This document shows, piece by piece, positions 8,631 to 17,775 of a stretch of 64,000 bases of DNA. Under the pieces are notes generated by a model. That model saw only the letters and a program-made list of their open reading frames with translations. It was not told the origin of the DNA and ran no database searches. A program made the position numbers and the translations under genes. The stretch comes from Zunongwangia profunda SM-A87. Its GTDB lineage: Bacteria; Bacteroidota; Bacteroidia; Flavobacteriales; Flavobacteriaceae. The stretch is from positions 4,889,501 to 4,953,500 of the forward strand of contig NC_014041.1 of NCBI RefSeq assembly GCF_000023465.1, in the 5' to 3' direction. Positions within the stretch are counted from its first letter, which is position 1; every line of letters begins with the position of its first letter.

Positions 8631-9431
8631 TTATACTCTCTTTTTGTTTTTGTAATCTACAAGCATATCGATTAAAAGAATAGAAGCATCTTCCATATCA
8701 TTTACGATACTATCAATCTTAGCGATAATGTAATTGTAGAAAATCTGAAGGATAATTGCAACAATAAGTCCAAATACCGTAGTAAGAAGTGCTACTTTAA
8801 TACCTCCAGCAACAAGAGACGGTTGCATATCACCGGCCGCTTCGATTCTATCAAAAGCTTCGATCATACCAATTACCGTACCCATAAACCCAAGCATAGG
8901 CGCAAGAGCGATAAATAAAGATACCCAAGAAACATTTTTTTCTAATTGTCCCATTTGCACACCACCGTAAGCAACTACTGCTTTCTCTGCAGATTCGATG
9001 CTTTCGTCAGCACGGTCAAGACCTTGATAATAGATAGAAGCTACAGGTCCTCTTGTATTTCTACATACTTCCTTAGCAGCCTCAATACCTCCGCTGTTTA
9101 AAGCTTCTTCTACGTTACGAGCTAATTTTTTCGTGTTTGTAGTGGCAAGGTTTAAATAGATAATTCTCTCAATGGCAATTGCCAAACCAAGAATAAGACA
9201 TAAAAGTACGATACCCATAAATCCGGCACCACCTTCTATAAAACGTTTTTTTAATTCCTGATGAAAACCAAGTTCTTCGTCTGCATCAGCCGCCGCCGTA
9301 GCGCTTTCATCCTCCTGAACGAAAGTTGCTATCGTACCTGGCAATGTGTTTACCATGTTTGCCGCCTTAAGATTACCGGCACCTAACACCATAATCGCAG
9401 CGATTACCAAAATAGAAAATAATCTTTTCAT
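8631..9431 (-). CDS. exbB: ExbB/TolQ/MotA-family proton channel protein
   Basis: Core membrane subunit of the ExbB-ExbD motor. The 266 residues start with a hydrophobic leader (LFSILVIAAIMVLGAG), which is common in Bacteroidetes ExbB proteins, then a helix near 70-90, a cytoplasmic region and the paired C-terminal helices with WVSLFIALAPMLGFMGTVIGMIEAF and GGIKVALLTTVFGLIVAIILQ, the MotA/TolQ/ExbB signature. It is the first gene of the minus-strand operon exbB-unknown-exbD-exbD. Confidence 0.93.
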   Translation of the reverse strand: MKRLFSILVIAAIMVLGAGNLKAANMVNTLPGTIATFVQEDESATAAADADEELGFHQELKKRFIEGGAGFMGIVLLCLILGLAIAIERIIYLNLATTNTKKLARNVEEALNSGGIEAAKEVCRNTRGPVASIYYQGLDRADESIESAEKAVVAYGGVQMGQLEKNVSWVSLFIALAPMLGFMGTVIGMIEAFDRIEAAGDMQPSLVAGGIKVALLTTVFGLIVAIILQIFYNYIIAKIDSIVNDMEDASILLIDMLVDYKNKKRV

Positions 9432-9501
9432 TACTGTTTGTCTTAATTTAATTAGTTAAAGGGTTAAAGATATAAAAATAATTTTTTAATAAAAACACAA
9501 G

Positions 9502-9589
9502 CAGAGAGGAAGGGATTCGAACCCTCGATACGCTTTTGGCGTATACACACTTTCCAGGCGTGCGCCTTCGACCACTCGGCCACCTCTCT
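9502..9589 (-). tRNA. tRNA-Ser (anticodon GGA)
   Basis: An 88-nt cloverleaf with a long variable arm, typical for class II tRNA-Ser. The 7-bp acceptor stem pairs AGAGAGG (9583-9589, minus strand) with CCTCTCT (9503-9509). The D arm includes GTGGCCGAGTGGTCGAAGGC, the anticodon loop reads CTGGAAA giving GGA, and the T arm is GAGGGTTCGAATCCCTTC. The CCA end is not encoded; base 9502 gives discriminator G. It reads UCC/UCU serine codons. Confidence 0.95.
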
Positions 9590-9659
9590 AGTTTAATGTT
9601 TAAAACGGTGCGCCAAATAACAAAAAAAAATGATCTCCGTCAAGTATGATTCGTTAATT

Positions 9660-10688
9660 TTACGACATTTCACCTCTCAACGAGGTTTCATATATAGTTT
9701 TAAAGACTTTATGTGTTAATTTTTTATCTAATAAATACATTAATTTCGCTACTGCAGCTTCGGTGGTGATATCTTTTCCAGATACAACACCTATTTTTTT
9801 CATAGCTACACTGGTTTCGTAATTTCCCATAGCGACGCTCCCACCGGCACACTGAGTAACATTTACTACCTTAAGGCCAGCGCTTATTTTTTCTTCCAAC
9901 AAAGCTAAAAACCAGGCTTGTGTTGGCGCATTACCACTCCCATAAGTCTCTAAAATCAATCCTTTTAGATTTTTAAGACTTAAAATATGTGTTACTACCT
10001 CTTGGGTTATACCGGGAAACATCTTTAAAATTACAACATCTGTATTAAAACGAGAATGCAATTTTAACGGCTGTTTTCTACTTTGTTTCCAAAGACTTTT
10101 AGTATTTATAGATAAATGTACACCAGATTCTGCTAACGGAGGATAATTTAGCGAGGCAAATGCCTGAAAATGCTCCGCATTTATTTTAGTAGTCCTATTA
10201 GCCCGATATAATTTATATTCAAAATACAAACCTACTTCAGCAATCACAGGTTTCCCGTTTTTTTGTAAACCTGCAATTTGTATGCTGGTGATTAAATTTT
10301 CTTTGGCATCGGTTCTAAGGTCTCCTATAGGCAATTGGGAACCGGTAAAAATAACCGGCTTACTTAAGTTCTCAAACATAAAACTTAGTGCAGAAGCAGT
10401 ATAAGACATCGTATCACTGCCATGCAATACTACAAAACCATCGTAAGTTTCATAACGCTCATAAATAATCGATGCTATTTTTCGCCACTCTTCCGGATTC
10501 ATATCTGAAGAGTCTATGGGGTGCTCAAAACTAAGGGTTTCGATCTCATGCTCCAGGATATTTAATTCTGGAATATTTTGCAGGAGGTCATCAAAATTAA
10601 AGGGTTTTAAAGCACCAGTATCATAATCTTTGATCATACCAATAGTACCACCCGTATATAACAAAAGAATCTTAGTCTTCTTTATCAT
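9660..10688 (-). CDS. ansA: Type I (cytoplasmic) L-asparaginase
   Basis: Hydrolyses asparagine to aspartate and ammonia. The 342-residue protein has no signal peptide, hence a cytoplasmic type I enzyme. The two asparaginase signatures are present: YTGGTIGMI at residues 11-19 with the nucleophile Thr in TGGTIG, and VVLHGSDTMSYTASAL at about 87-102 with the Asp92-Thr93 pair and the later Lys in RTDAKENL. The start codon lies inside the 3' end of the upstream acyltransferase gene (17-bp overlap), which implies translational coupling. Confidence 0.93.
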   Translation of the reverse strand: MIKKTKILLLYTGGTIGMIKDYDTGALKPFNFDDLLQNIPELNILEHEIETLSFEHPIDSSDMNPEEWRKIASIIYERYETYDGFVVLHGSDTMSYTASALSFMFENLSKPVIFTGSQLPIGDLRTDAKENLITSIQIAGLQKNGKPVIAEVGLYFEYKLYRANRTTKINAEHFQAFASLNYPPLAESGVHLSINTKSLWKQSRKQPLKLHSRFNTDVVILKMFPGITQEVVTHILSLKNLKGLILETYGSGNAPTQAWFLALLEEKISAGLKVVNVTQCAGGSVAMGNYETSVAMKKIGVVSGKDITTEAAVAKLMYLLDKKLTHKVFKTIYETSLRGEMS

Positions 10689-11814
10689 ATAATCCTTCTC
10701 TGTTAATTACAGGATTTGCATACATTAAAAGGTAACTGTTTAGCTCGAGAGAATTTTTAAAATCCACACGGCGTTTAAGTCGTCTTTCAAAACGTCTTTT
10801 CTCCTTAAAAGTATATTTTGAGGCATAACGATCTGTATTATTTAGCAAATCATGAGCGATATAATTTGATGGCCAGAGTTTATAATTTTTATGAATCTCC
10901 TGATCTACTTTGCTGGCAATTACCTTTAGCTGCTCATTCACCGATCCAAAATCCTGACCGATTTCAGCAAACAAACTGGCATCCATTAAATCTCCGGCAC
11001 TCACATGAATCCTGCCTTTAATACCTAAAATTCCCTGAATAATGGATTTAAAATCCTCATCGGGAGCTTTTACGTATTTTTCTTTCATTCTTTTCGAAAG
11101 AATTTCAGGCATTTTTAAAACATCCGTAGGATCAAACTCATACGATATCGAAATAGGCACAATCTTAAGTTTTCCAAAATAATCGGTAAGACTAAGATCG
11201 TCTTTTCCCATCCCAATCATCTTTAAAACACCTTGCTGCGTATAATCACTGCCATCTTTAGTTCTTCCTTCGCGCTGTGCCATCCATACAGAACGTTTAT
11301 CTTCTAGAAGCATCTTCCTTATAAACGTTGATAATTCTATAGAACTCTTTAGCATTTCACGAGGACTCAGCTTTCTGCGCACCAGGAAATTCCTATTAAG
11401 CTTCGATAGTGCCATCAAAAAAGTTTTCTGCACTAAATTATCGCCTATCGCAGAAGCAGTCATGACGAGGTTGTGATTATACAAAGTGTAATTTAGCAAA
11501 GAAGTATCCAAAATAATATCACGGTGCGTAGATAAAAAGAAATAGGACTCCCCAGGTTTCAGTTTATCAAAACCACTATCGGTCACCCCATCGGTACTTT
11601 TCTCTATAATTTTCCCAACAGAATGATAGATTATTTTTGTTTGAAAATCGCGAATACTCTTACAGCTAAGAACAATATCCTTTATTTCTTCAGAAGTTTT
11701 TTCTGGAAACGTAAAATGAAGGAGCGCCTTCATCATTGGATGCTTGATGTAATGCTGAAGGGATTCCTGAACCTCCTTTTCGTTATAAAATCTTATCTCT
11801 TCAAAGTCTTGCAC
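10672..11814 (-). CDS. PlsB-like glycerophosphate acyltransferase
   Basis: Predicted membrane-associated acyltransferase of the PlsB/PlsC superfamily (380 residues), likely acting in phospholipid synthesis. The block I region reads LSTHRDIILDTSLL; the spacing between His and the second Asp is one residue longer than the classical HX4D. A second block, VWMAQREGRTKDG, corresponds to the glycerol-phosphate-binding EGxRxR-type motif. The start is GTG at 11814; an in-frame TAA lies just upstream so no alternative exists there. It overlaps the asparaginase gene. Confidence 0.8.
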   Translation of the reverse strand: MQDFEEIRFYNEKEVQESLQHYIKHPMMKALLHFTFPEKTSEEIKDIVLSCKSIRDFQTKIIYHSVGKIIEKSTDGVTDSGFDKLKPGESYFFLSTHRDIILDTSLLNYTLYNHNLVMTASAIGDNLVQKTFLMALSKLNRNFLVRRKLSPREMLKSSIELSTFIRKMLLEDKRSVWMAQREGRTKDGSDYTQQGVLKMIGMGKDDLSLTDYFGKLKIVPISISYEFDPTDVLKMPEILSKRMKEKYVKAPDEDFKSIIQGILGIKGRIHVSAGDLMDASLFAEIGQDFGSVNEQLKVIASKVDQEIHKNYKLWPSNYIAHDLLNNTDRYASKYTFKEKRRFERRLKRRVDFKNSLELNSYLLMYANPVINREGLYDKED

Positions 11815-11862
11815 GTGTCTGGCTTATTATAGCAAATGAACAAAAAATTAACTAATTTCAGT

Positions 11863-12630
11863 TTAAATACCGAATATATCTTTTGAATTCTGCGTTGTGA
11901 TTTTAGCAATTTCCTCTATAGGCTCGTCATAAATTTCCGCTAATTTTTCAGCAATTTTCGTAAGATAAGAGGATTCATTTCTTTTCCCTCTAAATGGCGT
12001 TGGAGCAAGATAAGGTGCATCGGTCTCTAAAACGATATGTTTTAAAGGAATTTGATCTAAAAACTTATCGATCTTGCCATTTTTAAATGTCACTACACCA
12101 CCTATACCCAACTTAAGATTATAAGAGAGTGCTCTTTTAGCATCTGCTAAAGTACCTGTAAAACAGTGAAAAATCCCGAATAGATCATCGCCCTTCTCCT
12201 CTTCTAATATTTCAAAAACCTCCTCAAAAGCTTCACGGCAATGAATGACGATAGGTAATTTATATTTTTTAGCCAGCCTAATTTGATATTTAAAAGCTTC
12301 TTGCTGAATTTTAAGTGTACTCTTATCCCAGTACAAATCGATGCCAATTTCTCCTACCGCAATAAAACCTCTTTGCTGAAATTGATTTTCGATGAATTGA
12401 AGCTCTTTTTTATAATTCTCTTGTACATGTGTAGGATGCAATCCCATCATTAAGTATACATGATCCGGAAATGATTTTTCTAGATCATACATGCTCTTGG
12501 CATAAGTAGAATCGATTGCCGGAATAAAAAAGCGTTTAACCTTAGCATCTATTGCTCTTTGAATCATCTCTTCGCGATCTTCATCAAAAGATTCGCTATA
12601 TAAATGTGTATGTGTATCTGTTAGTACCAT
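11863..12630 (-). CDS. tatD: TatD-family metal-dependent DNase
   Basis: Cytoplasmic TIM-barrel hydrolase with 3'-5' exonuclease activity in characterised relatives. The 255 residues show the family signatures: DTHTHLY at residues 5-11 (metal ligands), GEIGIDLYWD, PIVIHCREAFEEV, FHCFTGT and LETDAPYLAP. Length is typical. It is transcribed divergently from the retropepsin-like gene, with a 54-bp gap that holds a promoter box for each direction. Confidence 0.93.
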   Translation of the reverse strand: MVLTDTHTHLYSESFDEDREEMIQRAIDAKVKRFFIPAIDSTYAKSMYDLEKSFPDHVYLMMGLHPTHVQENYKKELQFIENQFQQRGFIAVGEIGIDLYWDKSTLKIQQEAFKYQIRLAKKYKLPIVIHCREAFEEVFEILEEEKGDDLFGIFHCFTGTLADAKRALSYNLKLGIGGVVTFKNGKIDKFLDQIPLKHIVLETDAPYLAPTPFRGKRNESSYLTKIAEKLAEIYDEPIEEIAKITTQNSKDIFGI

Positions 12631-12635
12631 ATCTG

Positions 12636-12643
12636 CAAAAATA
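12636..12643 (-). promoter_or_regulatory. Putative -7 promoter box of tatD
   Basis: CAAAAATA on the plus strand reads TATTTTTG on the minus strand, matching TAnnTTTG, just upstream of the tatD start at 12630. The leader would be very short, so a partly leaderless transcript is possible. Confidence 0.35.
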
Positions 12644-12659
12644 ATTTATTTTGAAAACC

Positions 12660-12667
12660 TATCTTTG
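12660..12667 (+). promoter_or_regulatory. Putative -7 promoter box of the retropepsin-like gene
   Basis: TATCTTTG fits TAnnTTTG and ends 17 bp before the ATG at 12685. It faces away from the tatD box in the same 54-bp gap. Confidence 0.4.
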
Positions 12668-12684
12668 CTTTAAAACGGAAAAGA

Positions 12685-13122
12685 ATGGCGAGTTTCAAGA
12701 AAATCCTGAAAGAAAAAGGATATAAAAGCATTAAATTTAAGTTTACCAAAACCAATCACCTGGAAATTAAGGCGAAAATCAACAATATTGAAGGTAATTT
12801 TATTTTGGATACCGGGGCTTCCAGTACCTGTGTAGGAATAGATAGCATATCATATTTTGATCTTTTGCCTGAAGACAGCGATATTAAAGCAGCTGGTGCA
12901 GGCGCCTCTAATATGCTCACCCAGATCTCGCAAAAAAACAGAATAGAAATCAGCGGCTGGAAAAAGAAAAAAGCAGACCTGGTTTTATTCGATCTTCGCC
13001 ATGTAAACGAAGCCCTCTTGCAACACGATGCAGAGAAGGTTCACGGCATCATTGGGGCTGATATTCTAAAAAAAGGAAAGGCAATTATAGATTATAAATC
13101 GAAAAATTTATTTCTTAAATAG
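12685..13122 (+). CDS. Retropepsin-like (clan AA) aspartic protease domain protein
   Basis: A 145-residue soluble protein with one retroviral-type aspartic protease fold: the catalytic loop FILDTGASSTCVG (Asp42) and the later hydrophobic-hydrophobic-Gly signature HGIIGADILKKGKAIIDY, followed by a short C-terminal strand. Such single-domain proteins act as homodimers. There is no signal peptide, so a cytoplasmic location is likely. The substrate is unknown. Confidence 0.85.
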   Translation: MASFKKILKEKGYKSIKFKFTKTNHLEIKAKINNIEGNFILDTGASSTCVGIDSISYFDLLPEDSDIKAAGAGASNMLTQISQKNRIEISGWKKKKADLVLFDLRHVNEALLQHDAEKVHGIIGADILKKGKAIIDYKSKNLFLK

Positions 13123-13175
13123 GGTATTTATCCCCTTTTGTATCTATTCAATTAAACATAGATTTGACCCCATCA

Positions 13176-13298
13176 ATGTTAGATTTTATGTTTTTCCAAA
13201 AAAAGGATCATTTAAAAACGCATCCTGCAGCCTATATACTTATAGTTGCTGTGGTAGGCATTATATTTTTAAACATCCTGAATTTGGTTTATTCTTAA
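13176..13298 (+). CDS. Possible 40-residue single-helix membrane peptide
   Basis: An ATG-initiated open frame of 40 codons ending in TAA. The peptide has a charged start (MLDFMFFQKKDHLKTH) and one well-formed transmembrane helix (AAYILIVAVVGIIFLNIL). It lies 53 bp after the retropepsin-like gene and 28 bp before a terminator, so it would be on the same transcript. No similarity is recognised; a second ATG at codon 5 is an alternative start. Confidence 0.5.
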   Translation: MLDFMFFQKKDHLKTHPAAYILIVAVVGIIFLNILNLVYS

Positions 13299-13326
13299 CC
13301 CATTTTTACCCAACCAACCAAAATTT

Positions 13327-13356
13327 AAAAAGGGAAGCTTACGCTTCCCTTTTTTT
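13327..13356. terminator. Bidirectional terminator between the small peptide gene and odhB
   Basis: A 12-bp stem (AAAAAGGGAAGC with its complement after a TTAC loop) with A run and T run at the two sides, placed between convergent genes. Confidence 0.88.
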
Positions 13357-13381
13357 ATATGATGAACATGGAGAGAGAAAT

Positions 13382-14650
13382 TTAAAGTTCTAAAGCTCTC
13401 TTCACATCGTTATCCATAAGTAATTCTTCCGGGTTCTCTACAGCTTCTTTTACAGCTACAAGGAAACCAACAGATTCTTTACCATCTACAATCCTATGAT
13501 CATAAGAAAGGGCAACATACATCATTGGTCTGATTTCTACATGCCCGTCTATTGCCACAGGACGATCCACGATATTATGCATACCCAAAATACCACTTTG
13601 TGGAGGATTAATAATTGGGGTAGACATCATCGATCCAAAAACCCCTCCATTAGTGATAGTAAACGTACCGCCGGTCATTTCGTCCACAGTAATTTTACCG
13701 TCACGGGCTTTAAGAGCCAAACGTTTTACTTCCTCTTCTACACCTCTAAAGCTTAAGTTTTCAGCATTTCTAACTACTGGTACCATTAAGCCTTTTGGCC
13801 CGGAAACCGCAATACTAATATCTTTATAATCATATTTCACCTGGAAATCTCCATCGATCATAGAGTTAACATCAGGATACATTTCTAAAGCCCTAACCAC
13901 GGCCAGTGTAAAGAAAGACATAAACCCTAAACTTACACCGTGCTTATCTTTAAACTCTTCTTTATATTTTTTTCTAAGTGCGTAAATAGCACTCATGTCT
14001 ACTTCGTTAAAAGTAGTAAGCATAGCTGTCTCGCTTTTCGCAGCTACTAGACGCTCTGCAACTTTTCGTCTAAGCATCGACATTTTCTTACGAGATTCTC
14101 CTCGCTTTCCAGTTCCCGGAGTTCCCATAGAAGCTTTAGCCTGCACGGCGTCATCTTTTGTCACTCTTCCATCCTTACCGCTACCACTTACAGATTTAGG
14201 ATCAATCCCTTTTTCATCTAAAATCTTTTTAGCCGCAGGAGAAGGACTTCCTTTTGCATAAGTATCATCCTGTTTTTGTGAAGGTGTCGAAGACTTTGAA
14301 GGCTCTTCGGTCTTTGCCGGTGCTTTATCACTATCCTCCTTGGATTCTTTCTTTTCCTGTTGTTCCTTCACCTCTTCTTCAGCAGATTCATCATCACCTC
14401 CACCAGGCTTCTCTGCTTCGGTATCGATTAAGCATACTACTTCACCAACAGCTACGGTGTCACCCTCTTCTGCTTTAAGCGTGATAATTCCGCTTGCCTC
14501 AGCAGGTAATTCTAAGGTAGCTTTATCACTATCGACTTCGGCAATTGCCTGATCTTTTTCAACGTAGTCCCCATCTTCTACCAACCATTCTGCGATTTCT
14601 ACTTCGGTTATAGATTCACCGGGGGATGGAACTTTCATTTCTAAGGCCAT
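13382..14650 (-). CDS. odhB: 2-oxoglutarate dehydrogenase E2, dihydrolipoyllysine succinyltransferase
   Basis: E2 core of the TCA-cycle 2-oxoglutarate dehydrogenase complex. I place the start at the ATG 14648-14650 ([14 protein letters not shown]), because the 17 residues that an upstream ATG at 14701 would add do not look like the family. The lipoyl domain covers residues 1-80 with Lys43 in [10 protein letters not shown]; then an acidic, Pro/Ser-rich linker, the peripheral subunit-binding domain (about 131-172), and the catalytic domain with SYDHRIVDG (His385, Asp389). It lies directly downstream of odhA. Confidence 0.95.
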   Translation of the reverse strand: MALEMKVPSPGESITEVEIAEWLVEDGDYVEKDQAIAEVDSDKATLELPAEASGIITLKAEEGDTVAVGEVVCLIDTEAEKPGGGDDESAEEEVKEQQEKKESKEDSDKAPAKTEEPSKSSTPSQKQDDTYAKGSPSPAAKKILDEKGIDPKSVSGSGKDGRVTKDDAVQAKASMGTPGTGKRGESRKKMSMLRRKVAERLVAAKSETAMLTTFNEVDMSAIYALRKKYKEEFKDKHGVSLGFMSFFTLAVVRALEMYPDVNSMIDGDFQVKYDYKDISIAVSGPKGLMVPVVRNAENLSFRGVEEEVKRLALKARDGKITVDEMTGGTFTITNGGVFGSMMSTPIINPPQSGILGMHNIVDRPVAIDGHVEIRPMMYVALSYDHRIVDGKESVGFLVAVKEAVENPEELLMDNDVKRALEL

Positions 14651-14707
14651 GTTCTTCTTTTTTATTTTGCTTTCTGGTGGTATCCCAGAAAATTTATCCA
14701 AATTTAA

Positions 14708-17479
14708 TTATTCTTCAGTTAATGATTTATCAAAAACACTGTCGATCACTCGCTGATGTCTTTTCTTGAAACGTACTGAACTACCAGCAGCAGGAGATCC
14801 ATAGAATTTACGACTACAACATCTAAACTGCTTTGCTTCATCAATATGCATTAGCATATGCCCATACGCTCCCATATTTTTAGGTTCTTCCTGAGCCCAA
14901 ACAACATCATCGGCATTTTTATATTTACTCATAATCGCCTTCATTTTCTCTACCGGAAGCGGGAATAACTGTTCCACTCTTACCAGTGCCACATCCTCAC
15001 GTTCATTTTCTTCCTTATACTCTAAAAGATCGTAATAAAACTTACCGGTACAGAACACCAAAGTTTTAACTTTCTCTACATTAGCCGCAGGATCATCGAT
15101 TAGCATCTGGAAAGAACCTTCAGCAAAATCTTCCTTGGTTGAAATCACTTTTGAGTGTCTTAATAAACTCTTAGGAGTAAAGATAATGAGTGGCTTCCTG
15201 AAACCAAACTTCATTTGTCTTCTTAGCAAATGAAACATGTTAGCTGGCGTCGTCACATCGGCAACAAACATATTATCTTTTGCACAAAGTTGAAGAAAAC
15301 GCTCCATTCTTGCTGATGAATGTTCTGCTCCCTGGCCTTCATAGCCATGCGGCAGGAACATTACCAGTCCGTTTTGCAATTTCCACTTATCCTCTGCGGC
15401 AGAGATGTATTGATCGATCATAATCTGTGCGCCATTCACAAAATCCCCAAATTGCGCCTCCCAAATGGTTAGGGTATTTGGACTTGCCATAGCATAACCA
15501 TAATCAAAGCCTACCACTCCGTATTCAGATAATGGAGAGTTATATATAAAGAAATCGCCTTCCCTTCCTTCAATATTGTTATGAAGGATAATTTCTTCTT
15601 CGCTATCTTCTACTTTTAGTACCGCATGACGGTGTGAAAACGTACCACGCTCGCTATCCTGACCACTAATTCTTATATTATAACCTTCAGCCATTAGAGT
15701 TCCATAGGCCAGATGTTCTCCCATAGACCAATCCAGCCTATTATCTTCAAAATACATTTGTTCACGTAAATTGATGATTTTCTCTATTTTACGTAAGAAC
15801 TTTTTACCTTCAGGCAATTTAGAAATGGCTTTGGCAACGCGATCTAGCTCTTCCATTTTTACAGTCGTATCAACATCTTCCATCATGCGATCTTCCTGTA
15901 CATTTTCGTAGCCACCCCATTCATCTTCCATAAAAGGTGTGATTCTGGTTGTGTCTTCCTTTCTGGAATCTTCTAGATCTTCTTCGAGCTTTTGCTTATA
16001 ATCCTCTTCAAGTTTTTCGATGTAGGATTCATCTATCACCCCTGCTTTTATTAATTTTTCCGCATAAATATCTCTTGCATTTTTATGCTTTGCTATTGCT
16101 TTATAAAGTTTAGGCTGTGTAAATCTTGGCTCATCACCTTCATTGTGCCCGTATTTTCTATATCCTAATAGATCTATAAATACATCCCGCTTAAATTCCA
16201 TTCTAAAATCTAACGCAAAAAGCACCGCATGCACAACAGCTTCTGCATCATCTGCATTTACATGAAGTACAGGAGATAGAGTTACTTTTGCAACATCGGT
16301 ACAATAAGTAGAAGATCTTGCATCTAAATAATTTGTTGTAAAACCTATTTGATTATTTACAACGATATGAATAGTACCGGCATTCTCGTAACCATCTAAC
16401 TTAGCCATTTGTACAACTTCGTATACAACACCCTGCGCAGCAACAGCAGCATCACCATGCACCAGGATTGGCAAAACTTTAGAGGGATCGCCGCTATATC
16501 TTCGATCTCTTTTAGCTCTGGCAATACCTTCTACTACCGGACCTACCGTTTCTAAATGAGAAGGGTTTGGCGCAATATTGATATTGATTTCCTTTCCGCT
16601 TTGGGTTTGGCGACAAGAAGTCCAACCCAAATGGTATTTTACATCACCATCAAAAATATCCTGTTCGTAATCCTTACCATCAAATTCGCTAAAGATATCT
16701 TTCGCAGATTTACCAAAGATATTTGTAAGTGTATTCAAACGACCACGGTGAGCCATACCCATTACAAAATCCTTAACGCCTTTTTCAGCAGCACCTTCAA
16801 TCAAGGCATCTAATGCCGGAATTAAAGTCTCGCCTCCTTCTAAAGAGAATCGCTTTTGACCAACATATTTTCTATGTAAAAAACCTTCAAAAGAGACCGC
16901 TTCATTAAGCTTTCTAAGGATTTGTTTTTTCCTTTCCGAATCAAAATCCGGATGGTTTTCATTTACATTCAGTTTTTTCTGAATCCAATCAATTTCTTCA
17001 GGCTTTCGAATAAACATATACTCTACTCCAATAGCATCGCAATATATATTCTCCAGGTGCTGAATAATTTCTTTTAGTTTTTTGGGTCCAATACCTAAAA
17101 TATCACCCGCACTAAAAGTAGTATCTAAATCCTCCTCACTTAAACCAAAATTCTCAATGTCAAGTCTTGGTTCGTAATGTCTTCTCTCCCTTACCGGGTT
17201 TGTTTTGGTAAATAAATGTCCGCGAGTACGATAACCATCAATAAGCCTTATAACCTGAAACTCCTTGTAAACATGCTCAGGCATTTCGCCTTCCTCAATC
17301 GATACAGGAGCTGATCCTAAAGTTTCTGATGAAACATCATTTTGCTCCATACCAAAATCAAAGCCCTGAAAAAAAGCTCTCCAACTGGGCTCTACACTAT
17401 CAGGATATTGTAAATATTGATCGTATAATTCAGCAAAATATGCAGTATGCGCGGCATTTAGAAATGAAAATCTGTCCAT
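14708..17479 (-). CDS. odhA: 2-oxoglutarate dehydrogenase E1 component
   Basis: Thiamine-diphosphate-dependent decarboxylase of the TCA cycle. The 923 residues are full length and show the N-terminal docking segment (FLNAAHTAYFAELYDQY), the ThDP-binding region with GMAHRGRLNTL and HGDAAVAAQGVVYEV, and a C-terminal transketolase-like domain with LPHGYEGQGAEHSSAR. The E2 gene follows with a gap of 57 bp from the stop to the chosen start, forming an odhA-odhB operon; the E3 gene is not in the window. Confidence 0.96.
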   Translation of the reverse strand: MDRFSFLNAAHTAYFAELYDQYLQYPDSVEPSWRAFFQGFDFGMEQNDVSSETLGSAPVSIEEGEMPEHVYKEFQVIRLIDGYRTRGHLFTKTNPVRERRHYEPRLDIENFGLSEEDLDTTFSAGDILGIGPKKLKEIIQHLENIYCDAIGVEYMFIRKPEEIDWIQKKLNVNENHPDFDSERKKQILRKLNEAVSFEGFLHRKYVGQKRFSLEGGETLIPALDALIEGAAEKGVKDFVMGMAHRGRLNTLTNIFGKSAKDIFSEFDGKDYEQDIFDGDVKYHLGWTSCRQTQSGKEININIAPNPSHLETVGPVVEGIARAKRDRRYSGDPSKVLPILVHGDAAVAAQGVVYEVVQMAKLDGYENAGTIHIVVNNQIGFTTNYLDARSSTYCTDVAKVTLSPVLHVNADDAEAVVHAVLFALDFRMEFKRDVFIDLLGYRKYGHNEGDEPRFTQPKLYKAIAKHKNARDIYAEKLIKAGVIDESYIEKLEEDYKQKLEEDLEDSRKEDTTRITPFMEDEWGGYENVQEDRMMEDVDTTVKMEELDRVAKAISKLPEGKKFLRKIEKIINLREQMYFEDNRLDWSMGEHLAYGTLMAEGYNIRISGQDSERGTFSHRHAVLKVEDSEEEIILHNNIEGREGDFFIYNSPLSEYGVVGFDYGYAMASPNTLTIWEAQFGDFVNGAQIMIDQYISAAEDKWKLQNGLVMFLPHGYEGQGAEHSSARMERFLQLCAKDNMFVADVTTPANMFHLLRRQMKFGFRKPLIIFTPKSLLRHSKVISTKEDFAEGSFQMLIDDPAANVEKVKTLVFCTGKFYYDLLEYKEENEREDVALVRVEQLFPLPVEKMKAIMSKYKNADDVVWAQEEPKNMGAYGHMLMHIDEAKQFRCCSRKFYGSPAAGSSVRFKKRHQRVIDSVFDKSLTEE

Positions 17480-17517
17480 AAGTGGAAACTAATGTTTCTA
17501 TAAAGTGTAAAACACAG

Positions 17518-17525
17518 CAAAAATA
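17518..17525 (-). promoter_or_regulatory. Putative -7 promoter box of odhA
   Basis: CAAAAATA on the plus strand (TATTTTTG on minus) lies 38 bp before the odhA ATG. No clear -33 element was found. The rest of the 17480-17775 gap is AT-rich and I see no gene in it. Confidence 0.4.
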
Positions 17526-17775
17526 CAATTTTTACAAAAAACTGCTTGCAGCATTCAATAGTTTTATTTTATACATTAAAATAAATTTAACATAGTGATA
17601 AGGCCTCTTGAGCACCAAATCGCATAATCCATTACGAATATGATAATTTAAATTGGAAAGAGAATTAGAAAGAGATTAAAATTTAAATAAAACCAGATAA
17701 TATAAGATCGTTTTAACTTTAGCAGCTTTTATTTTTAAAATCATCTAAAGATTACGAAATAATAAGCTTTGATAT

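Noticed and set aside
13995..14552. Plus-strand open frames of 70-88 codons opposite the odhB gene
   Set aside because: They lie wholly antisense to the lipoyl and subunit-binding domains of the E2 protein and have low-complexity translations; shadow frames.
14651..14701. Longer N-terminus for odhB starting at an ATG at 14701
   Set aside because: The added residues are unlike E2 proteins; the second ATG gives the exact family start before the lipoyl domain.
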